Shown: positions 59,095 through 64,000 of the stretch, piece after piece
How positions within the stretch are numbered: position 1 is the first letter of the stretch
Layout: each line of letters opens with the position of its first letter
NCBI RefSeq assembly: GCF_035222275.1
Contig: NW_026946359.1
Span: 558,001-622,000 of the forward strand
From: Podospora bellae-mahoneyi
Lineage: Eukaryota > Ascomycota > Sordariomycetes > Sordariales > Podosporaceae
Direction: 5' to 3'
Length of the DNA: 64,000 nt
Translations under genes and position numbers: made by a program
The notes under the pieces: model-generated
The model's input: only the letters and a program-made list of their open reading frames with translations
Database searches by the model: none
Told to the model about the DNA's origin: nothing

Positions 59095-61099
59095 CTAGAG
59101 CTCGTCCACTCTAGGGAATTCCAACGTCCACGTCCTTGGAGTCACCGGCAAGCCCAGGAAAAACTGCAAAAAGCGCGCAGCCTCTTGAGAAAGAACAACC
59201 CAACTAGAGAACCGTTAGCATTGGTTTCAAACAGAAAAAAAAAAAAAAAAAACTTACGCCTTGGCAGGGAAACTGATCCACCCCTTCAACACAAACATCG
59301 TCACCTTCTTGATATTCTCCCACTCCTCCGCCATGGCCTCCGAACTCGACTTTGGCTCCCGGCGGATCCTCTCCTCTCTCTGGGTCTCCACCTCATCCAC
59401 ATCCTGCTCATCCAGCGCCTTCTTGATAGGGCCCACACTCAGAATCTTGTTCACAACCACCTTCTTAGCCCCCTGGTTATCCTCTGCCTCAACCATCCCT
59501 CTAAACTTCTGAATAGCGCTCATCGAGCTGCTCAACCTGGCATACGTGTTGAAAAGCGCCACCAATTCCGTCCGCTTCAACACCGGAACCTGCGGGTGAT
59601 CATTATTGTCAAACTCGAACAGCACCTTCAGCGCAGTTCCGTACCCAGCCGTCTGCAGCTTGCCCCACAGTCGGCACTTGTCGCACCCGACACAGTCCAT
59701 CAGGCGGCTGACATTCCTGAAGCGGTTGCGGAAGTCCTCTTTGAGCGAAGGGCCTTCTCCATTCTTGAACATGAGGCTCTCGTCAAAGATTTGAGGCACG
59801 CTCGCGGCCTTGGTGGTGACAGCCAAGACCTTCTCACGCGTCTCGGCGTCCTGGGCCGGGTCGCCCGTGCAAAAGGTGTAGCCCTGCTCGGCGGTGAGAT
59901 AGGGGCCGAGTTTGGCGATGGCGCGGGAAAGGAGGGCGTAGTTAAAATAGAGATTGCTGATGCGGTCCGGGAACTGGTGTAAACGAGCCTTGTAGCAGGC
60001 GAGATTGGGTTGCCATTGACCGGTGGTTTGGTTAAGAAAGTCCCAGCAGAGATGGGTCGAGATACTCGCGTGCATGCCAGACATGACTCTGTAAAAGACA
60101 CGCTTCTCGAGACATTCGTCCTCGGCTTCCAGACCGGTGTTGGCAACGAACGGGGTGAGGGGGTTGTGCTCCCTGGTTTGCTCAAGAACATGCTGGCGCC
60201 CAGCAGCGTCAAGAACAGCCTTGAAATCCATCGCCGCTGGTCCACGAGCCGAGGTATCCTTTCCAAGCGCCGCATAATGGGGAAAAGAGCTTCTCTGGAA
60301 GCAGTTCTCTCGGTATACCGCATCCCACACCTGCTTGGCGCCATCGCCAGCATACCCAGTAAACCTCTCGGGATTCCGCAACAAGCTCACATAATCCCCC
60401 TTGGACGTAGCGCTCTCGTCTTCGGGAACGCAGTAATCTCTGTCGTCACACTCGTCGTCGTATTCAACCACACAACTCTCCCCAACCCCCTCACCCAACT
60501 TCCCCTTCAGCGGTCGTACTGGCTCTTGTTTTTGAACCGCCTTGCCAGGATGCTGCGCCCTCGGGCCCTCGAGCTTTCCGAGCTCTTTAGCCCTCCACAC
60601 TGGCGGGATATCCTCCTCGTTATCCAGCGTCTCTACCGCGCAGGCAATGTTCCCGCACATGCCATTCTCGTCATTCCAAAATGGACACTTCTTGTGAAAT
60701 AAATTCACCCGGTAGTGACTGAAGAAGTCCGTCGTCTGGGTGAGCTCGTCAAGGGCCGGCTTGACATTGCGATTGAGCCGCTCGAGCGTCGAGTACGAGG
60801 CACAGGCGTCGCTCACGATAGCTTTTGGCGATATCTGCCAGAGGGAACCGTTAGAATGGTATACATGAAGATCAGCCGCCGTTGCAATAGCGGCAGTAGC
60901 GCAACTGGATCTAGATGGTGGGGCTAATGCATCTGCACGGCAGAAAAGAAAGGGGCAAGGGCTGATAAAAAAAGCGTACCGCGCAAGCATCTTGAGGTGG
61001 CGCTGGTGGTGATGCCGAAGGTTGCGAGTTTTGGCATTGCACTTCTGGGCTCCAGAGCGCAAAGACTGATAGATAAAAGAGACGGGCGGCCGTCTTCAT
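59095..61099 (-). CDS. ero1: ER oxidoreductin Ero1
   Basis: Ero1 oxidises protein disulfide isomerase with FAD and oxygen, driving disulfide formation in the ER lumen. Exons are 61099-60980, 60834-59258 and 59203-59095; introns are 145 and 54 nt, and the product is 601 aa. An N-terminal signal peptide (MKTAARLFYLSVFALW) is followed by the ISPKAIVSDACASY block, the shuttle pair in MCGNIAC, the FHKKCPFW block, and the FAD-side active site CVGCDKC. The second exon's frame meets a TAA inside a GTAAGT donor, after which an 18-base A run lies in the plus strand (poly-T in the intron). The acceptor CTCTAG joins the terminal exon, adding a 35-residue tail ending VDEL, similar in place to the membrane-anchoring tail of yeast Ero1. 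Without this exon the protein would be 526 aa. Confidence 0.93.
59235..59252 (+). repeat. ero1: (A)18 run inside ero1 intron 2
   Basis: Eighteen A in the plus strand, i.e. T in the transcript, lie just inside the 5' part of ero1 intron 2, right after the donor. Homopolymers of this length are prone to length change. Confidence 0.8.
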
Positions 61100-62423
61100 G
61101 ATGAAGGAGGAGGGGGGAACCTGTGGAAGGCCTCGAAACAAATGGGACGGTCTGGGCAGAATGGTCGGCTGGATGTTGCTGCTATCGAATGAGAATATTC
61201 GTGATCCGTAATTTCTATGCCGGTGTAACCGAACGGTCTTTGTCTTGGTGGTCTGGTATGCTGTCCAGAGACCCGGGCCTGAAACGTGGACGTTTTATTT
61301 GATATGTGGTCCGACGTCAGCGTCCCGAGATGGCAATTGGCGATAAGAGGTCTTATCGGGAGGCCGTTGTGGCCGAGCGGGAAGGGCGATCGACGGTGCG
61401 CTTGGCGTTTTCTGGAATGATTACAGAAGAGATGCGCAGAAGCAGCGGACAGGAATGATGTGATCCTGTGGCAGCAGCTACGAAGTGAATGCAGAAAGTG
61501 GTAAAGACCAGGTGGTCAGTGGGATAATATGTTGTTCTTTTTAGAAGATATGGCCAACAGGAATTTGCCCGTAGTGGCTGGGGGGTTGTGAGAGGAAATG
61601 TGGCCAGAATGAAAATCAGCAGATGTCGATCTGCCGACGAACGATCGGATTGCTTGCAAATCACGAAAACCGGCTGACACTTGTTGCCTTTTTTGGTTCC
61701 CGGATCTGAGGAGAGCACTGGCAGCGTACCAGTGCATCCTTCTGAGTACGGACTGTGGCCCGGTGCTTGCTCGTACGCGATATGCAAGAGTGTTCATTGT
61801 CCTGCCTTTTCCTTATTCAGTTCCCAAAACTGCCAGCGTGGCGCATTGGAACGGGATGTAACCGTACTTTGATAGATCGCCTCAACCCCGCGATCAATCA
61901 CCAACTGGGGGGGCATCTAATCAAGGGTGTATATAACTCATGACGCCTGTCTCGATGAAACTTCCCATACGGGCCTGATAGTTTGATTATTCTTCTTAAT
62001 TCATCGCTACATAACCAACAATCCATCATCTGCATTGCCCGGACAGCTTTGTCCCGGTTTTCATTATCTCGTCGCCCCCTGGCCAATGTCCACCAGCCAC
62101 TTCTGCCTCGACCCTCCAATGGCCGTCCAAAATCTTGCTCCTGTATCGCGGCTCAACCCATGCGCTCATCTCCTCCATATTCCAGAGCCTATCAATGTTC
62201 GTAAATTCTTCGCAAATGTGGCGCCTCAAGATCGAAAGTCGACTGTCAACGCCCAGGTACGTGTCCCGAGACATGATAGCCAGAAGCCTTGCTGCCCTCA
62301 CATCAGCGGGCAGCATTTGCCTCTCCAGTTAATAAGGTGATGATCGGTGTCTGGTTGTGGGCCTGGCCCCGAGCGCTAATCGTACAGCTGTCCCCTACTA
62401 TTACTTTGTGACCTCGTAGCTCC
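61100..62423. other. Intergenic between ero1 and cks1
   Basis: The ero1 promoter lies on the left side and the cks1 3' region on the right. A 96-codon minus-strand frame at 62026-62316 lies just beyond the cks1 stop but does not belong to it. A sequence near 61375 resembles part of a tRNA D-arm but lacks a T-loop. Confidence 0.35.
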
Positions 62424-62907
62424 TCACTGCGGAGGTTGGTAGTTCAGTGGGCGCCTGGAACCAAATGTTAGCCTGTAGTCCTTGGCATGTGACTCATGGT
62501 TGCAGGAGTGCTCACTTGAAGAGGAGAATATGAGGCTCTGGCTCGTGTACTTCGTAGTGCTCCCACCCAAGACTCTGTGTGATACCCATCGCCCGCCATT
62601 CTTCCTCCCACAGGAGCTTCAGAGTGCCCTTGGACTGGTCATGATAGTCTTTGGGAATGGCCTTGAGCATAGCCTTGGGGAGCTGCACGTGGCGGTATTC
62701 GTATTCGTTGTCATTGTAGCTAGCAGATGTTAGGCTTGATCGAACCGACAATATGGCACGGTTGACATCCAGCGGCGCTACTTACCGTGTAGAGTAGTGA
62801 ATCGCCTCAATAAACTCCTCCAGACGTGCCCGCTCGCTGTCTGACAGCGGGCGTGGGCTTGGGTTGCGACGGGAGGTGTCAATGCCCATCTCATCTAGTG
62901 TCGCCAT
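62424..62907 (-). CDS. cks1: Cyclin-dependent kinase regulatory subunit Cks1/Suc1
   Basis: Small adaptor that binds Cdk1 and phosphorylated substrates; needed for the cell cycle. Exons are 62907-62786, 62719-62516 and 62454-62424, with introns of 66 and 61 nt; the product is 118 aa. After a ~30-residue N-terminus, the core [20 protein letters not shown] is followed by [10 protein letters not shown] and [36 protein letters not shown], which contains the family hinge ([10 protein letters not shown]) and phosphate-pocket residues. The last exon is only 31 nt and supplies the RPLNYQPPQ end. Reading through the second intron instead gives a false longer tail, so the 31-nt exon is the correct one. 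Confidence 0.95.
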
Positions 62908-64000
62908 TTTGAAGGTTGCTGTCGGGATAGCCGGTAAGTTTAAAAATCAAATATATGTCGCGAGAAGATATTCGAGAATCGAAAGGGCGTCCTGAGGAAA
63001 AGGGGCGCAGTAATGTTGGGTTGAAAAAGTATCAAGGTCGCGCGATAGTCGTGTCTAGCCCTGCACTTTGGGTACGTGGGGTAATATCGGGCCAAATCGA
63101 GGAGGCCGACAACTGGAGATGGGCTAGGCAAACTGGTCCTCGAGAATTCAAAGTTGGTAATGCGACCGGAAGAAGTAAGGGGGAGCGTCTGCTAGCTCGG
63201 GTGAAAAAGCAGCTGTCGTTTGGCGCGTTGAGTGTCGGTGTTGAGGCGTGTGACTTCGCTGGTGGAGGAGGGGAACAGAAAGAGGCCGAACGTAAACAAA
63301 TCGGTTCATGTGTTTGGAAGGGCCCTGCCGCACTTGCCATGCGCTAAAATTTTGACCCTTCCGGCCCACTGGCAGCTTGGCACGGACCACAAGGTAGAGA
63401 AAGTGGCATGGTGATAGGTTGACATCTCTCGCAAACAATAGGCTTACTCTAGACTCTGTATAATAGATAAGTATTTGAAGAAGCATCCAAGGGTTGCTCT
63501 TGCCCGTCCCTTCCATCCTGTGGGCTGTTTCTCGTTGTCGCATTGTTCAAAGGTGCAAAGTGCCGGATGACATAAGCAACTCAACTTAAGATGCCTAACA
63601 TATCAGGCGAGGAACAAGGGAAGCCCCGGTCCATGCGCGTGTGGGCCCCTGCTCAGTGGTACCTTCCCCGAAGCCAGGTACACTTTTGGGACAAGAGCGC
63701 CTGCTGACAGTTGGAGGTTGAACTGTATGCAAAACTCTGAGTTCCCAGCCCTTGGAGCGCCAAAATTGCACCGCTCCTGGACAGCTGCCTGGACTGCAGT
63801 GATTCGTTCCCTACAGTTCGCAGACACGACACGACTTGCACCCCGTCCATCACCTAAGTCATCCATACCTAGGTATATCCATCGCAGGGGGCTGGCTGGG
63901 CTGCGGGACTCCTGACTTGACTGCGCTGCGCCCACCCAAAGAGACGAGACGGCACCGCACCCGCACCTGCACCCGCACAATTGCTACGCGTCTCCCACAG
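62908..64000. other. Right end of window, upstream of cks1
   Basis: A plus-strand frame of 130 codons from an ATG at 62955 is Gly/Lys/Arg-rich with no domain and lies in the likely cks1 promoter. The palindrome TACCTAGGTA occurs at 63866. The window ends on TCTCCCACAG, which looks like a 3' splice site, so a plus-strand transcript may begin here and go on outside the window. Confidence 0.35.

Noticed and set aside
59254-61062. Single 602-codon ero1 frame with a different N-terminus
   Set aside because: Reads through the first intron; it lacks a proper signal peptide and loses the conserved DACA-ISPKA junction.
61368-61400. tRNA-like GTGGCCGAGCGG segment
   Set aside because: Resembles a Leu/Ser tRNA D-arm, but there is no matching anticodon arm or T-loop nearby.
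62955-63347. 130-codon plus-strand frame from an ATG divergent to cks1
   Set aside because: Low-complexity composition and no domain; it overlaps the probable cks1 promoter.

Overview
The window is nuclear DNA of a filamentous ascomycete, most likely a sordariomycete. The evidence is the short GT-AG introns (mostly 51-66 nt) with phases that restore clean protein families, a LaeA-type methyltransferase, a Yox1-like homeobox gene, and single genes for USB1, PNG1, UTP4, ERO1 and CKS1. I see no rRNA, tRNA, CRISPR array, intact transposon or virus-like element. All family names come from recognising motifs and conserved blocks by eye; no search was run.

Layout. 1.1-3.0 kb (+) NAD kinase. 4.8-6.9 kb (-) homeobox factor. 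7.9-10.9 kb (-) two neighbouring GRF zinc-finger genes. 14.0-15.3 kb (-) GH18 chitinase-like protein with an altered catalytic motif. 19.3-20.7 kb (+) ubiquilin Dsk2. 21.0-21.6 kb (-) Sym1/Mpv17. 22.7-24.2 kb (-) UDP-GlcNAc pyrophosphorylase. 25.0-26.0 kb (+) TDG/MUG-type DNA glycosylase. 29.4-30.7 kb (-) LaeA-like methyltransferase. 36.0-37.9 kb (-) amino-acid/choline-type permease. 39.4-40.9 kb (-) nicotinate phosphoribosyltransferase. 41.6-44.3 kb (+) Utp4. 48.8-50.2 kb (+) PNG1. 53.3-53.9 kb a decayed coiled-coil gene. 54.4-56.3 kb (-) Pal1-like morphology protein. 57.3-58.2 kb (+) USB1. 59.1-61.1 kb (-) ERO1. 62.4-62.9 kb (-) CKS1.

The genes are mostly unrelated housekeeping functions with no operon-like logic. 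They cover NAD(P) supply, cell-wall precursor synthesis, proteasome shuttling, ER oxidative folding and glycoprotein turnover, U6 and rRNA processing, DNA repair, cell cycle, polarity and secondary-metabolism control. Long stretches without recognisable genes lie at 15.3-19.3, 26.0-29.4, 30.7-36.0, 44.3-48.8 and 50.2-54.4 kb.

The most interesting points are the paired GRF genes with an intron at the same place in the same codon, the catalytic Asp-to-Val change in the chitinase-like gene, the intact PNG1 triad, the hidden terminal exon of ERO1, and three genes whose first in-frame stop overlaps a consensus 5' splice site.
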